Positions 34,396 to 43,831 are shown, counted from the first letter of the stretch. The stretch: 64,000 nucleotides of DNA from Salirhabdus salicampi (GCF_024259515.1 NZ_JANBWE010000001.1:682001-746000); one strand, 5' to 3'. The notes: generated by a model from the letters alone, not told the origin. Numbers and translations: made by a program.

Positions 34396-34677
34396 ATGAA
34401 AGAACTATTTCCTTATAAACAAGTATTAGGCTATGTATTTTCTTTATTATTAACTGTAATAGCTCTTTCCGTTTATTTCTTAGACATGTCATTTCAAATG
34501 GGCTTAACGATTCTGCTTGTAACAGCATTTATCCAAGCAGGCGTACAGCTCGCTGTATTCATGCATGCTGGAGAAACAAATGACAAAAAGCCAATTTACG
34601 TTAATGTATATTTTGGAGTATTCGTAGCATTAGTAACGATTTTCGGATCTTTATTAGCTTTAATTTGGGGTTATTAA
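34396..34677 (+). CDS. qoxD: Quinol oxidase subunit IV (QoxD)
   Basis: The protein is 93 residues with three membrane helices, starting three bases after the qoxC stop. PYKQVLGYVFSLLLTVIA and FIQAGVQLAVFMHAGE are typical of the small CyoD/QoxD subunit, which helps assembly of the oxidase. Confidence 0.93.
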   Translation: MKELFPYKQVLGYVFSLLLTVIALSVYFLDMSFQMGLTILLVTAFIQAGVQLAVFMHAGETNDKKPIYVNVYFGVFVALVTIFGSLLALIWGY

Positions 34678-34685
34678 ACACGAAA

Positions 34686-34713
34686 GAGAGCGTCGTTGGA
34701 CGCTCTCTTTTTT
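34686..34713 (+). terminator. Terminator of the qox operon
   Basis: GAGAGCGTC (34686-34694) pairs perfectly with GACGCTCTC (34699-34707), followed by six T. The GAAAG before it gives little A-tract, but it could also slow the convergent transcript. Confidence 0.92.
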
Positions 34714-34727
34714 ATTTCCGTTTTACA

Positions 34728-34955
34728 TTAAGATAACTTTGATTTTGCCTCTTGATTTCTTTTCACTACTTCTTCAGAAGCCACAAGGAAAACGCCCATT
34801 ATAAAGATGAAAACTGCACCAGTAACGGTCCCAATACCGATTGGTACTAACAAACTGTAACCGCTTCCAGTTAAACCGAATAAAAGTAAAATCATTCCAA
34901 TCATAATCACCGTAGCACCCGTAATTTTCACGGCGTTTAAAATTTGCATCTTCAT
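34728..34955 (-). CDS. Small membrane protein, two TM segments, unknown function
   Basis: The protein is about 75 residues. GTG 34958, ATG 34955 and ATG 34949 are all possible behind AAGAAGG. Two hydrophobic stretches (GATVIMIGMILLLFGLTG and IGTVTGAVFIFIMGVFLVA) are followed by a charged tail (EEVVKRNQEAKSKL), so the tail is probably cytoplasmic. Convergent with qoxD. I do not recognise the family. Confidence 0.65.
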   Translation of the reverse strand: MKMQILNAVKITGATVIMIGMILLLFGLTGSGYSLLVPIGIGTVTGAVFIFIMGVFLVASEEVVKRNQEAKSKLS

Positions 34956-35124
34956 CACCTTCTTTAATTGTATTATCTTATTTGTTCACAAAAATGTCAA
35001 ACTTATTTCACGGAATTTTAACATTTTATTCACAAAGTTTTAAAGGATATGTATTGACTTGTACAAACGAGATCGTAGAAAAAGAAAAATGCCGTATGTA
35101 TCTTTAAAATAAGGAGGGGATGTT

Positions 35125-35589
35125 ATGAAAAGATGTAAAGTGTGCCGCAAAAAACCAAGGTTAGAAAGACGTGTCAATAATGAGGGAGTACTGTTTTGTT
35201 CAGATGACTGTTATGATGACTATGATCATTCACCAAATGATATGGATCATCCTTATATTGATGATTATGAAGCCATTCGTTTTGTTTATATCGATTGGAT
35301 GGAAAACTATGAAGATGACTTATATAAGGAATGGCTTTACGGTACACCGCGAAAAGAAGAATTAATGGAACAATTAGATGAGTTCCTTGGCGAGTTTATG
35401 GATTATTATGGATTAGAAGGCCGTGATGGCGTGTTTTCCGCAGAGATTTACCATTATGTAATGGAACTGGAACAATTAAAAGTAGTTATGAAAAACTGGA
35501 AAGCAGACGAGAAAGTACTTAATAAACGTCGAAAAGCAATGTATGAAGAACGTAAAAGACGAAAAGAAGAAGAAGAGATTTGGGGATAG
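35125..35589 (+). CDS. Hypothetical protein with N-terminal zinc-finger-like Cys pairs
   Basis: The protein is 154 residues from ATG 35125 with AAGGAGG 7 bases upstream. Cys4-x2-Cys7 (MKRCKVCRK) and a second pair in LFCSDDCYDDY suggest a small zinc site of the treble-clef or MYM type. The rest is very acidic and rich in Tyr and Asp, then ends in a Lys/Arg/Glu helix (KRRKAMYEERKRRKEEEE). Cytoplasmic; no enzyme motif. Function unknown. Its own terminator overlaps the stop codon. Confidence 0.7.
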   Translation: MKRCKVCRKKPRLERRVNNEGVLFCSDDCYDDYDHSPNDMDHPYIDDYEAIRFVYIDWMENYEDDLYKEWLYGTPRKEELMEQLDEFLGEFMDYYGLEGRDGVFSAEIYHYVMELEQLKVVMKNWKADEKVLNKRRKAMYEERKRRKEEEEIWG

Positions 35590-35616
35590 AGGTGAGCATA
35601 GCTCATCTCTATTTTT
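35587..35616 (+). terminator. Terminator overlapping the stop of the zinc-finger-like gene
   Basis: TAGAGGTGAGC (35587-35597, starting in the stop codon) pairs with GCTCATCTCTA (35601-35611) around ATA, followed by five T. Confidence 0.85.
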
Positions 35617-35640
35617 GATTGCATGATTGGGGAGAATGAA

Positions 35641-36156
35641 GTGAAAAAAGATGGTTTGCAGAAGGAAAAGGAATATTACAATAATGATCAACTGAAATAT
35701 GTAGGAGCGTGGCAAAACGGACAAAAGAATGGATATGGACGAGGATATTGGGAGGATGGGACCCTTTGGTATGAAGGCCAGTTTAAAGACGATAAGCCAC
35801 AAGGTTATGGCAAAATCTATTATAAGAGTGGTCTTCTACGTTATGAAGGACAATTTGATAAAATGCAGTTTTGCGGTCATGGAACCGAGTATTATGAAAA
35901 TGGCCATGTAAAATTTGAAGGTACCCAACAAAAGAGCATTCATTTCTTCTATGGAGCCAGACGGTATGTAGAAGGGAAGTTATACTATCCGTCAGGTAAA
36001 CTACGATATGAAGGTACTTTCACAGGTTTAAAAAACTATGAATTTTATCACGGGGTGGAATATAACGAGGATGGATCAAAAAAGATCTATCTAAATGCTC
36101 AAGTATTGACTGAAAAGAGTTCTCTCAAAATTGAAAGGACTGTTATAAACGAATAA
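35641..36156 (+). CDS. MORN-repeat protein
   Basis: The protein is 171 residues. GTG 35641 is preferred, 5 bases after GGGGAG; ATG 35623 lies in the terminator tail without a site. It carries about six MORN-like repeats in the toxin-antitoxin YwqK style: KYVGAWQNGQKNGYGRGYW, YEGQFKDDKPQGYGKIYY, RYEGQFDKMQFCGHGTEYY, KFEGT and RYEGTFTG. Such repeats form an extended beta sheet and usually mediate binding. There is no signal peptide. Ligand unknown. Confidence 0.82.
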   Translation: MKKDGLQKEKEYYNNDQLKYVGAWQNGQKNGYGRGYWEDGTLWYEGQFKDDKPQGYGKIYYKSGLLRYEGQFDKMQFCGHGTEYYENGHVKFEGTQQKSIHFFYGARRYVEGKLYYPSGKLRYEGTFTGLKNYEFYHGVEYNEDGSKKIYLNAQVLTEKSSLKIERTVINE

Positions 36157-36404
36157 TGTTTTAGCAAATCCAATCCGTCAGTGTTCTTCTTCCTCGCGTC
36201 GTCCGCATTTTTGTTTTGTTTATTATACACGAAATGGGCTTTATGCGAATCTAATAATGTAAGCTTTACAAATCGTTGCTTTTCCACGCACGGGAACACA
36301 TCGATCATCTATCTGAAAGTTAAGAATTGCCAAGAAACTAGCAGCCAATTGGACTACTATTTCTTGTATAATAGAATTACAGCTAAGAAGGACGGTGAGC
36401 AGAT

Positions 36405-37361
36405 ATGAACAAAAAACGTTGGGTTAAAATTGGTGTTGGAATCGTTTTCATTCTATTAATTATTAATATTATCGGTAGCTTGTATTTTTATGATTTAGCC
36501 ATTAAACGTGAAAAGAAAGACTTTCTTCAAGGAAATAAGGATTTAGAAGTATCGGCAGAAGCAATGAATACGTTTTTAAAAGGGGATTGGCGTGAGTGGG
36601 TCGTCAATCAAAACTTTGAAGGTATGGAAATTGAGTCCTTTGATGGCTTAAAACTACAAGGCTACTTTTTGGAATCAATAGAACCAACAAACAAAACGGT
36701 CATCTTTGCCCATGGTTATTTAGGCCGTGGAAGAGATATGGCTTTATACGGACAATATTATTATGAGGAGCTTGGTTATAATATATTCCTGGCAGATATG
36801 CGCGGTCACGGGGAAAGTGAAGGAGATTATATCGGTTTTGGCTGGCATGATCGGCTAGACTACTTAAAATGGATTGATACCATCATTGAAAAGAAGGGAA
36901 TGGATGTAGAAATTGTTCTTCATGGGCTATCAATGGGCGGAGCTACGATGGCAATGATAAGTGGGGAAGAGCTGCCTTCCAATGTAAAGGCAATTGTTGC
37001 TGATAGCCCATACTCAAGCGTTTATGACTTATTTGCATATCAACTCAAACGAATGTATAAATTACCGGAATTTCCTGTTCTGCCAACTACGAGTCTAGTA
37101 ACGAACATGAAAGCTGGATATTCATTAAAAGAAGCATCTGCGTTAGAACAGGTAAAAAAGGCAGAAGTACCAATTCTATATTTCCATGGAAGCAATGATA
37201 CTTTCGTCCCAACTCCAATGGCAAATGAGTTATATGAACAAACGAACGGCGAAACAGACATTATGTTCTTCGAAGGTGCAAATCACGGTGAAGCCTTTGC
37301 GATTGATAAGGAGAAGTATGTGGAGAAGTTGACGGGATTTTTGAAGAAGTATATAAACTAA
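36405..37361 (+). CDS. Membrane-anchored alpha/beta hydrolase
   Basis: The protein is 318 residues with one N-terminal membrane helix (about 7-28) and the hydrolase domain probably outside. The oxyanion region is FAHGYLGRGRD, the nucleophile Ser lies in HGLSMGGATM, the acid in HGSNDTFVP and the catalytic His in GANHGEAF. It is similar to Bacillus YqkD/YfhR-type serine esterases or peptidases. Substrate unknown. It is monocistronic, with its own terminator. Confidence 0.87.
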   Translation: MNKKRWVKIGVGIVFILLIINIIGSLYFYDLAIKREKKDFLQGNKDLEVSAEAMNTFLKGDWREWVVNQNFEGMEIESFDGLKLQGYFLESIEPTNKTVIFAHGYLGRGRDMALYGQYYYEELGYNIFLADMRGHGESEGDYIGFGWHDRLDYLKWIDTIIEKKGMDVEIVLHGLSMGGATMAMISGEELPSNVKAIVADSPYSSVYDLFAYQLKRMYKLPEFPVLPTTSLVTNMKAGYSLKEASALEQVKKAEVPILYFHGSNDTFVPTPMANELYEQTNGETDIMFFEGANHGEAFAIDKEKYVEKLTGFLKKYIN

Positions 37362-37397
37362 TGGAAAATGTGACAATGTATATGATGAAATGTGACT

Positions 37398-37432
37398 AAA
37401 AGGCAGTCTTTGACCAAATGACTGCCTTTTAT
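37398..37432 (+). terminator. Terminator after the alpha/beta hydrolase gene
   Basis: AAAAGGCAGTC (37398-37408) pairs perfectly with GACTGCCTTTT (37420-37430). The A- and T-rich arms could act in both directions. Confidence 0.85.
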
Positions 37433-37514
37433 TTATACTAATAAATAAGATTTTATGGTTATTTCTGTTATGTTCTAAGATATTTAGAACATATAAGTTA
37501 GGAGAGTTATGTAT

Positions 37515-40325
37515 ATGGAAGCAGATCATAAACTAATTGTTAATTCCGATAACAGTAACTTGTTAAACGAGTTAATCAATTCCATAAGGGGATGTAAGCG
37601 CTTTTATTTTAGTGTAGCTTTTATTAATTATAGTGGATTACAACTTTTGTTAGATTCTCTTAAAGAAGCACAAGATAGGGGTGTACCTGGAAAAGTCCTT
37701 ACTTCTACATATCTTAATTTTACAGAAGTAAAAGCGTTAGAAAAGATTCGAGAATTTTCTAATGTCGAGTTAAAGGTGTTTAGTGATATTACTGAAAAAG
37801 GTTTTCATACAAAAGTTTATTTATTTGAATATCAACATACATATAAAGTAATAATAGGCTCTTCGAACATAACGCAAAATGCTTTAAAAAGTAATATAGA
37901 GTGGAATGCCGAAATTATATCAAAAGAGGATAATCCTTTTATTCAAAAAGTACTTAAAGAATATAAACACCTTTGGAACATAAGTCATGATGCAACAGAA
38001 GAATTTATTAAGAAATATGAATTATTTTTAGATAGGTTTAAAGATAGAAAACCTACTAGTGGGTTGATCTTCGAGCATGGAGAATATATTGTACCAAATC
38101 GAATGCAGCGAAGGGCAATAGAAAATCTGGAACGTCTTCGGAGCTATGGTGAGACAAAAGCTTTAGTTGTAGCTGCCACAGGAACAGGAAAAACATATAT
38201 GTCCGCATTTGATGTAAGTGAATTTAAGCCTAAAAGACTCCTTTTTATTGTTCATCGAGAGGAAATTCTTAAGAAAGCAAAAGAAACATTTGAAACACTT
38301 CTACCAAACAGTAAGTTAAGTTTTGGCCTCTTAACTGGTAATTCGAAAGATAAAAATGCAGATTATGTATTCGCAACAGTACAAACGATATCTAAATATT
38401 ATAAAGAGTACAGCCGTGATCACTTTGATTATATAATTATTGATGAGGCACACCATGCTACAAGCCTGAGTTATCAAACAGTTATGGATTACTTTGCGCC
38501 CCAATTCATGTTAGGTATGACTGCTACACCTGAAAGAAGTGACAACGATAATGTATTTGATGTATTTGATAATAATGTAGCTATTGAAGTTCGCTTGCAT
38601 GAGGCGCTGGAGGATGACCTTGTTATACCTTTTCATTATTTTGGGATCACCGACATTGATGGTATTGATTTAAGTGATGTTGATATTGATAATATTGCTG
38701 AAGTAACAAAGAGATTAAAAGTACATGAGCGCGTAGATTTCATAATTGAAAAGATGGAATTTTACGGATATGACGGTAAAAAACGTAAGTGCCTTGGATT
38801 TTGTGCTAGCATTGAACATGCTCAATTTATGGCTGAACAATTTAACAAAAGAGGTTATAAAAGCATTTGTTTACACGGTGGACATACAGTTGAAGAACGG
38901 ACTAAATATATACACCAATTAGAAGATGATGGTAATGATTTGGAGGTTATTTTTACAGTTGATATCTTTAATGAGGGCGTAGATATCCCTTCCATTAATT
39001 CAGTTTTAATGCTTAGACCAACCAATTCTCCAATAGTTTTTATACAACAATTAGGTCGTGGACTTCGAAAATATGGAAAGAAAGAGTTCCTAACTGTTAT
39101 AGATTTTATAGGTAATCATAGTAAAGCCTTTTTAATTGCAATAGCTTTAAATGGAAGTCGTTACTATGATAAAGAGAGTATAAAGGTAGCTATTGCAACA
39201 GACTTCGCTAATATCCCGGGGGCGACCCACATACAGATAGATGAAATCTCAAGGGAACGTATATTAGAACAAATTGATAGGGAGAACTTTAACTCCATGA
39301 AGTATCTGAAAGAAGAATACTTTGAATTTAAGAAGCAGAACAGGGGTAAGATTCCTTTATTTTTACTAGATTTTTTAAAATTTGATGGTTCCCCAGACCC
39401 TACAAAATTTATCGATAAAGAAAAAACATATTTACAGTTTGTGGCTAAAGCAGAAAAGAATCAAGACTTAAAAGTGTTGCTAGGTGATGATATATTTGAG
39501 AGCATATTGAAAGAGTTATCAAGTAAACTACCTTTGAAAAGAATTTATGAATTTGTCATCCTGAAGAGTTTATTAAACCAAAATGAAATAAATGTAGAAC
39601 AAGCTAAGTACGAAATAATGAAATATATAAACGAAGTAGATAAAGATAGTGTATATCATGCCTTTGAGTACTTAAACCAAAATTATTATGATAAGGTTCA
39701 AAAAAAGACAAAAGAGAAGCTTCTTCATTTTAATGGAGATCGAGCTATAAAGACGGTTAACTTTACGAAAGTTTTAGAAAAAGAAGACTATAAAAAGTTT
39801 ATCAAAGACATCTTAGATTATGGCATATTCCGTTACATTAAAGAATACGGTCACAATTATTATGGTGTTCCTCATTTTAAACTTTATGAACAGTACCAAA
39901 TGATTGATGCTGCTTTACTATCAAATTATAGAAAAACACATACTGCATTTAGAGGATCGGGCTTATTAACGAACGAGACTGAGTATTTTCTTTACATTGA
40001 TTTACATAAAGAAGATACTATTAAAGATAGTTTAAAATACAAAGATGAGTTTATCGACCGCCAATACTTTCAATGGCAAACTCCTAACAGTACTACTCAA
40101 GCATCTGAAAGAGGAAAAAATATTATCTATAATCGTGATAGGGGAATTAATTTACACCTTTTTGTACGGAAATATAAGGAGATTGATGGAAAAGTGGAAC
40201 CTTATATTTATATTGGGAAAGGGAACACTGTTGAGTTTGAAGGTGAAAAACCAATTACGGTAAAACTGAAATTAGAGAATGAATTGCCAGAAAACCTATA
40301 TACAGAACTAACAAAAAAAGTATAG
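37515..40325 (+). CDS. PLD-nuclease / SF2 helicase / DUF3427 fusion protein
   Basis: The protein is 936 residues from ATG 37515 (GGAGAG 8 bases upstream; ATG 37509 is too close). Residues 1-155 are a phospholipase-D-type nuclease domain with one H98-x-K100 motif and the partner GSSN at 115-118. Residues 190-540 are an SF2 DEAH helicase: Walker A AATGTGKT (220-227), DEAHH (310-314), MTATP (335-339) and motif VI QQLGRGLRKY (511-520). The C-terminal 380 residues match DUF3427. One HxK suggests a dimeric nuclease site. It is probably a DNA-processing enzyme in defence or repair; that role is inferred. A Nudix gene lies convergent 17 bases away. Confidence 0.9.
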   Translation: MEADHKLIVNSDNSNLLNELINSIRGCKRFYFSVAFINYSGLQLLLDSLKEAQDRGVPGKVLTSTYLNFTEVKALEKIREFSNVELKVFSDITEKGFHTKVYLFEYQHTYKVIIGSSNITQNALKSNIEWNAEIISKEDNPFIQKVLKEYKHLWNISHDATEEFIKKYELFLDRFKDRKPTSGLIFEHGEYIVPNRMQRRAIENLERLRSYGETKALVVAATGTGKTYMSAFDVSEFKPKRLLFIVHREEILKKAKETFETLLPNSKLSFGLLTGNSKDKNADYVFATVQTISKYYKEYSRDHFDYIIIDEAHHATSLSYQTVMDYFAPQFMLGMTATPERSDNDNVFDVFDNNVAIEVRLHEALEDDLVIPFHYFGITDIDGIDLSDVDIDNIAEVTKRLKVHERVDFIIEKMEFYGYDGKKRKCLGFCASIEHAQFMAEQFNKRGYKSICLHGGHTVEERTKYIHQLEDDGNDLEVIFTVDIFNEGVDIPSINSVLMLRPTNSPIVFIQQLGRGLRKYGKKEFLTVIDFIGNHSKAFLIAIALNGSRYYDKESIKVAIATDFANIPGATHIQIDEISRERILEQIDRENFNSMKYLKEEYFEFKKQNRGKIPLFLLDFLKFDGSPDPTKFIDKEKTYLQFVAKAEKNQDLKVLLGDDIFESILKELSSKLPLKRIYEFVILKSLLNQNEINVEQAKYEIMKYINEVDKDSVYHAFEYLNQNYYDKVQKKTKEKLLHFNGDRAIKTVNFTKVLEKEDYKKFIKDILDYGIFRYIKEYGHNYYGVPHFKLYEQYQMIDAALLSNYRKTHTAFRGSGLLTNETEYFLYIDLHKEDTIKDSLKYKDEFIDRQYFQWQTPNSTTQASERGKNIIYNRDRGINLHLFVRKYKEIDGKVEPYIYIGKGNTVEFEGEKPITVKLKLENELPENLYTELTKKV

Positions 40326-40345
40326 ACTTCTCATAGAGAAGTCTA
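40323..40345 (-). terminator. Shared hairpin containing both convergent stop codons
   Basis: TAGACTTCTC (40323-40332) pairs perfectly with GAGAAGTCTA (40336-40345). Its first three bases are the helicase stop codon and its last three are the Nudix stop codon on the other strand. On the minus strand TACTTTTTTT follows, so it terminates the Nudix gene well and the helicase gene less clearly. Confidence 0.75.
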
Positions 40346-40735
40346 TTCGTTCATCAATAATTCAACAGCAGGAATATCAGCCGGTGCCCATTTTAAAGAG
40401 GAAAGGTTCTCTCTTTTTAGCCAAATAAGTTTAGAATGTTCGGTAGGCACTGGATCACCATTGACAATACGTGCTTTAATAGCTATTAAATGAATAATAA
40501 AAGTATCGTATTCGTGGGTGTGTTCGTTATGTAAATCACAAGTATCAATTTCGCAATGAAGTTCCTCTTTAATTTCCCGTCTTAAAGCAGTATAAATATC
40601 TTCATTTTGTTCAACTTTACCTCCTGGAAACTCCCACAGGTTAGGGATGGACATTTTAGGAGAACGGAGGGCACACAATATTTCATCTCGATCATTTTCA
40701 ATAATAGCGGCTACAACGTTTACTTTCTTTTTCAT
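40343..40735 (-). CDS. Nudix hydrolase, MutT-like (deoxy)nucleotide pyrophosphohydrolase
   Basis: The protein is 130 residues from ATG 40735. The Nudix box runs from GGKVEQNEDIYTALRRE into IKEELHCEI, with the metal-binding REIKEE intact but the final Gly of the consensus replaced by His. ALRSPKMSIPNLWEFPGGK upstream is typical of 8-oxo-dGTPase-type MutT proteins, which remove oxidised nucleotides or hydrolyse dCTP-like pyrophosphate bonds. It converges on the PLD-helicase gene, a pairing I believe is recurrent in Firmicutes, though I cannot verify that here. Confidence 0.87.
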   Translation of the reverse strand: MKKKVNVVAAIIENDRDEILCALRSPKMSIPNLWEFPGGKVEQNEDIYTALRREIKEELHCEIDTCDLHNEHTHEYDTFIIHLIAIKARIVNGDPVPTEHSKLIWLKRENLSSLKWAPADIPAVELLMNE

Positions 40736-40926
40736 ATATTCTACCTACCTTTAATTTTACTGATATAAAATAGAATAACATTAATTTAAAGTAAATTATA
40801 AGGAAATTGATTGAGTAATCAACATTGGGTTATTTTTTTAATCAATAAACCGGCCTACTATTTAGCTATGATCGCTATAAGTATTAGCGAAATCAAATGT
40901 CGGAGAGAGAAGTAGAATAAATGATA

Positions 40927-40958
40927 AACTCCCTCAACATATTTGGTGAGGGAGTTTT
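40927..40958 (-). terminator. Terminator after the minus-strand SDR gene
   Basis: AACTCCCTCA (40927-40936) pairs perfectly with TGAGGGAGTT (40947-40956). It lies 20 bases beyond the SDR stop. The T-tract on the minus strand is short (TTTATCATTT). Confidence 0.7.
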
Positions 40959-40977
40959 AAATATTGGATATGAGAAA

Positions 40978-41730
40978 TTATTGTGCAGTATATCCTCCGT
41001 CAATGACAAGTTCAGAACCAGTTGCGAAAGTGGATTCATCTGATGCCAGAAATAAAGCACCATATGCTATTTCTTTCGCCTCACCTAGACGACCGACTGG
41101 ATGTAAGGCTGCAATAGGTGCTGGATCTTCAATAGCTCCTGCGACCATTGGTGTATCAATATATCCTGGGTGAATACTGTTTACACGAATGTTATATCCT
41201 TGACTTGCGCAGTGTAATGCCACTGACTTAGTTAGCAGCTTTACAGCACCTTTACTAGCATTGTAGGTAGGTGCCGCGCCTTCACCAACTAATCCTAAAA
41301 TGGACGAAAAGTTAATGATTGAACTCTTTTCTTTATTATTTTTCATAGCTAATACGGCATGTTTCGTACCTAAGAAAACAGACTCTACATTAATCTGTTG
41401 CACTTTTCTCCAATGCTCTAAAGTTTCTTCCTCAATATTTGTTAATACACCAATACCAGCATTGTTCGCCAACACATGTAAGGAGCCGTATGTATCTTGA
41501 ACTTCTTGGATGGTAGATTTCCATTCATCTTCAACAGTTACATCTTGTTTAATGAAAATAGCTTCACCGCCACTTTCCTTTATCTCTGCCACAACTTCTT
41601 CTCCTGCTTGCACATTAATATCCGTTACCGCCACTTTCGATCCTTCTTGTGCAAATAACTTAGCCATTTCTTTCCCTATTCCTGATGCACCACCAGTAAT
41701 GAGTGAAACTTTGTTTTCCAAACGACCCAT
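40978..41730 (-). CDS. SDR-family oxidoreductase (cyclopentanol/3-hydroxysteroid dehydrogenase-like)
   Basis: The protein is 250 residues from ATG 41730, nine bases after AGGGAG; ATG 41739 abuts the site. It has TGGASGIG (cofactor), NNAG, catalytic Ser in INFSSILG and Tyr-x3-Lys in TYNASKGAV. The NIRVNSIHPGYIDTPM segment is as in classical NAD-dependent SDRs that oxidise cyclic or secondary alcohols. It is single, with no pathway neighbours, so its substrate cannot be named. Confidence 0.86.
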   Translation of the reverse strand: MGRLENKVSLITGGASGIGKEMAKLFAQEGSKVAVTDINVQAGEEVVAEIKESGGEAIFIKQDVTVEDEWKSTIQEVQDTYGSLHVLANNAGIGVLTNIEEETLEHWRKVQQINVESVFLGTKHAVLAMKNNKEKSSIINFSSILGLVGEGAAPTYNASKGAVKLLTKSVALHCASQGYNIRVNSIHPGYIDTPMVAGAIEDPAPIAALHPVGRLGEAKEIAYGALFLASDESTFATGSELVIDGGYTAQ

Positions 41731-42023
41731 TTTAGTCATCTCCCTATTATTTTATAAGGTTTTTAATATAGTAAAAACGTAGCTGTACCTTTTTAAAAAA
41801 ATTATATGTACAAGCATTGGAATTATGTGTAATCTATCTAGTTTTCATAGAAAACTTTAATATTTTTAAAAATTATTACTTTTTGATGAAAACGCATCCA
41901 CCTTCAATTGTTTGAGAAATCCCTGCCGGAGTATGGTATTGTAATTATTGTATAATTTTTCGTTAGATTAGTAGTCTAGAAAAAACTAGGTCATATATAA
42001 AAGAATCGAAAGGAACGATTTTT

Positions 42024-42278
42024 GTGAATCAAGTATTAGAACCTGTTTATAGTCCTTGTCACGGATCCGTAAAAGAGGTTATTGTTAAACCTAATTCTTA
42101 CGTCTATGAGTGGGAAACGTTATGCTTCATAGAAACGGAGGATGGACGGAAAGAGGAAGTCTCTATTGGTATTAGTGGTATTGTAACTTCAGTTGAAGTG
42201 GAAAGAGGTCAAGAAGTTACACCAAGCACAAAAATTACCGTTATCCAAGACGATCTTGAAATAACCGGTAGTGATTAA
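42024..42278 (+). CDS. Small biotinyl/lipoyl-like domain protein without the attachment lysine
   Basis: The protein is 84 residues from GTG 42024, nine bases after AAAGGA. It has the two-halved barrel pattern of biotinyl/lipoyl domains: PVYSPCHGSVKEVIVKPNSYVYEWETLCFIE and then GISGIVTSVEVERGQEVTPSTKITVI. The turn that would carry the MKM or DKA lysine reads TEDGRKEEV instead, so it is probably not modified. Role unknown; perhaps a scaffold or small-molecule carrier. It stands alone between two terminators. Confidence 0.72.
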   Translation: MNQVLEPVYSPCHGSVKEVIVKPNSYVYEWETLCFIETEDGRKEEVSIGISGIVTSVEVERGQEVTPSTKITVIQDDLEITGSD

Positions 42279-42299
42279 TGTTATCTATAAAAGCATGTT

Positions 42300-42333
42300 A
42301 AAATGCCACTCAATTTCTGGGTGGCATTTTTTT
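42300..42333 (+). terminator. Terminator after the biotinyl-like gene
   Basis: AAAATGCCAC pairs with GTGGCATTTT (42321-42330) around a 10-base loop, followed by further T. Confidence 0.88.
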
Positions 42334-42496
42334 ATGGCCGATTGTTGTAAACATCCCAAAACTTTCCATTATTAAAGAACTCCCAATCCTTCTTTTTGGC
42401 TTTTATCTACATTCATTGGGATATCATATATATTGAAAGTAGGGGCGAAATACAAGATAGAGAAATAGAAACAATCCACTGAAAAGGAGATTGCTT

Positions 42497-43831
42497 CTAT
42501 TTCTTTCGTTTTTCTTTATACTTCCGATTTGTAGAAGAAGGAATGTTTAATTGTTCACGATATTTCGCAACCGTTCGGCGGGATATAATAATATTCTTGC
42601 TATTTATATGGTTTGCTAGTTGTTGGTCTGAAAGTGGTTTTGCGGGATCCTCACTTTTAATGAGCTCTTTCATCATCTGCTTAATGTTATGGGAAGATGT
42701 TATGTTCCCATTGTTCAAGGAAATAGCGGAAGGGAAGAAGTGTTTTAATGGATACACCCCGAAAGGTGTTTGGACATATTTATGTTTCGTTGCTCGACTA
42801 ATGGTCGAAATGTGTACATCGCATTGCTCAGCAATATCCTTTAATGTTAACGGGCGTAAACTGGCATTCCCCTTTAAAAAGAAGTCCAATTGATGATGTA
42901 CAATCGCTTTCGTTACGTTTAATAAAATTGCACTTCTTTGTTCAATATTTTTACGTAACCATAAAAACTTTTTATATTTATCTTTTAGAAATTGGTTCGC
43001 TTTGTTGTCCGTTACATTATGTAACATTGTTTCATAGTCTGAGGATAAACTTATTTTCGGTAACGAGCGATCATTTATTTCAACCGTAACATTCCCATTT
43101 TCAACTCGAATATATAAATCGGGAATAATATAATTCGTTTTCGAAGTACTGTTAAATTGCGAACCAGGTTTCGGGTTTAATGATTGAATAATGGTCAATA
43201 TATTTCGTATTTCGGTTTCATCAATATCCAGTTTCGTAGCAATAGCTCCCCACTTTGATAGAGATAAATCTTCTAGATGATCGGCAACAACTTTTTTTGC
43301 TATTTCATTCTGTGGGTAATAATGTTCCAACTGTAATAATAAGCATTGTTGAAGGCTTGTTGCTCCTACGCCAACTGGTTCTAACCCTTGCACAAGATGA
43401 AGAGCGCTCTTCACTTCAAATTCAGTTACCCCAAGGTGTTGAGCTGTTTCTCGAACCTCCTCTTCGTAGTAACCGCTTTCATTTAAAGTTGTAATAATAT
43501 AGTGAACAATAAATTTTTCTTTATTAGTCAAGCGGAGAAAAGTGAGTTGTTCTAGTAAATCATTATAGAGGGTATTCCGTTCATCACTTATAAACTCCAG
43601 TGGTGAGGTCGTACTGGAATCGTTTGTCCTTGCAGTAGGACGTCGTCTAACATCGGAAAAGTAATCGGGGTAGGTTGTTTCCTCAATTTCAATAAATGGA
43701 TTCTCAAGAGACTCGTTTTGAATAAAGCTTGCTAATTCTATAGATGAATATTGCAAAATAGATAATCCTTGCTTCATTTCAGGCGTCATGTTGAGCCCCA
43801 TTTTTTGTTCCTTCGTTAAACTTAACTTCAT
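42497..43831 (-). CDS. rpoN: RNA polymerase sigma-54 factor (RpoN/SigL)
   Basis: The protein is 444 residues from ATG 43831 with AGGGAGG upstream. Region I is Gln/Leu-rich (SLTKEQKMGLNMTPEMKQGLSILQYSSIEL). The core-binding domain follows, with the segment LNESGYYEEEVRETA, and then the HTH region (TLKDIAEQCDVHISTISRATKHKYVQTPFGVYPLKHFF). The RpoN box is SRRTVAKYREQL near 420-431. It directs polymerase to -24/-12 promoters with help from enhancer-binding activators. No activator gene is present in the window. A consensus -24/-12 element lies 200 bases away in the divergent direction. Confidence 0.96.
   Translation of the reverse strand: MKLSLTKEQKMGLNMTPEMKQGLSILQYSSIELASFIQNESLENPFIEIEETTYPDYFSDVRRRPTARTNDSSTTSPLEFISDERNTLYNDLLEQLTFLRLTNKEKFIVHYIITTLNESGYYEEEVRETAQHLGVTEFEVKSALHLVQGLEPVGVGATSLQQCLLLQLEHYYPQNEIAKKVVADHLEDLSLSKWGAIATKLDIDETEIRNILTIIQSLNPKPGSQFNSTSKTNYIIPDLYIRVENGNVTVEINDRSLPKISLSSDYETMLHNVTDNKANQFLKDKYKKFLWLRKNIEQRSAILLNVTKAIVHHQLDFFLKGNASLRPLTLKDIAEQCDVHISTISRATKHKYVQTPFGVYPLKHFFPSAISLNNGNITSSHNIKQMMKELIKSEDPAKPLSDQQLANHINSKNIIISRRTVAKYREQLNIPSSTNRKYKEKRKK

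Noticed and set aside
34985-35034. Half-sites resembling Rex (TTCACAA) downstream of the small membrane protein gene start
   Set aside because: No second half at the right distance and orientation, so they are treated as AT-rich background.
36181-36408. A 75-codon plus-strand frame before the alpha/beta hydrolase
   Set aside because: No ribosome binding site, very Phe/Leu/Ser-rich start and no family resemblance; a similar frame also exists on the opposite strand.
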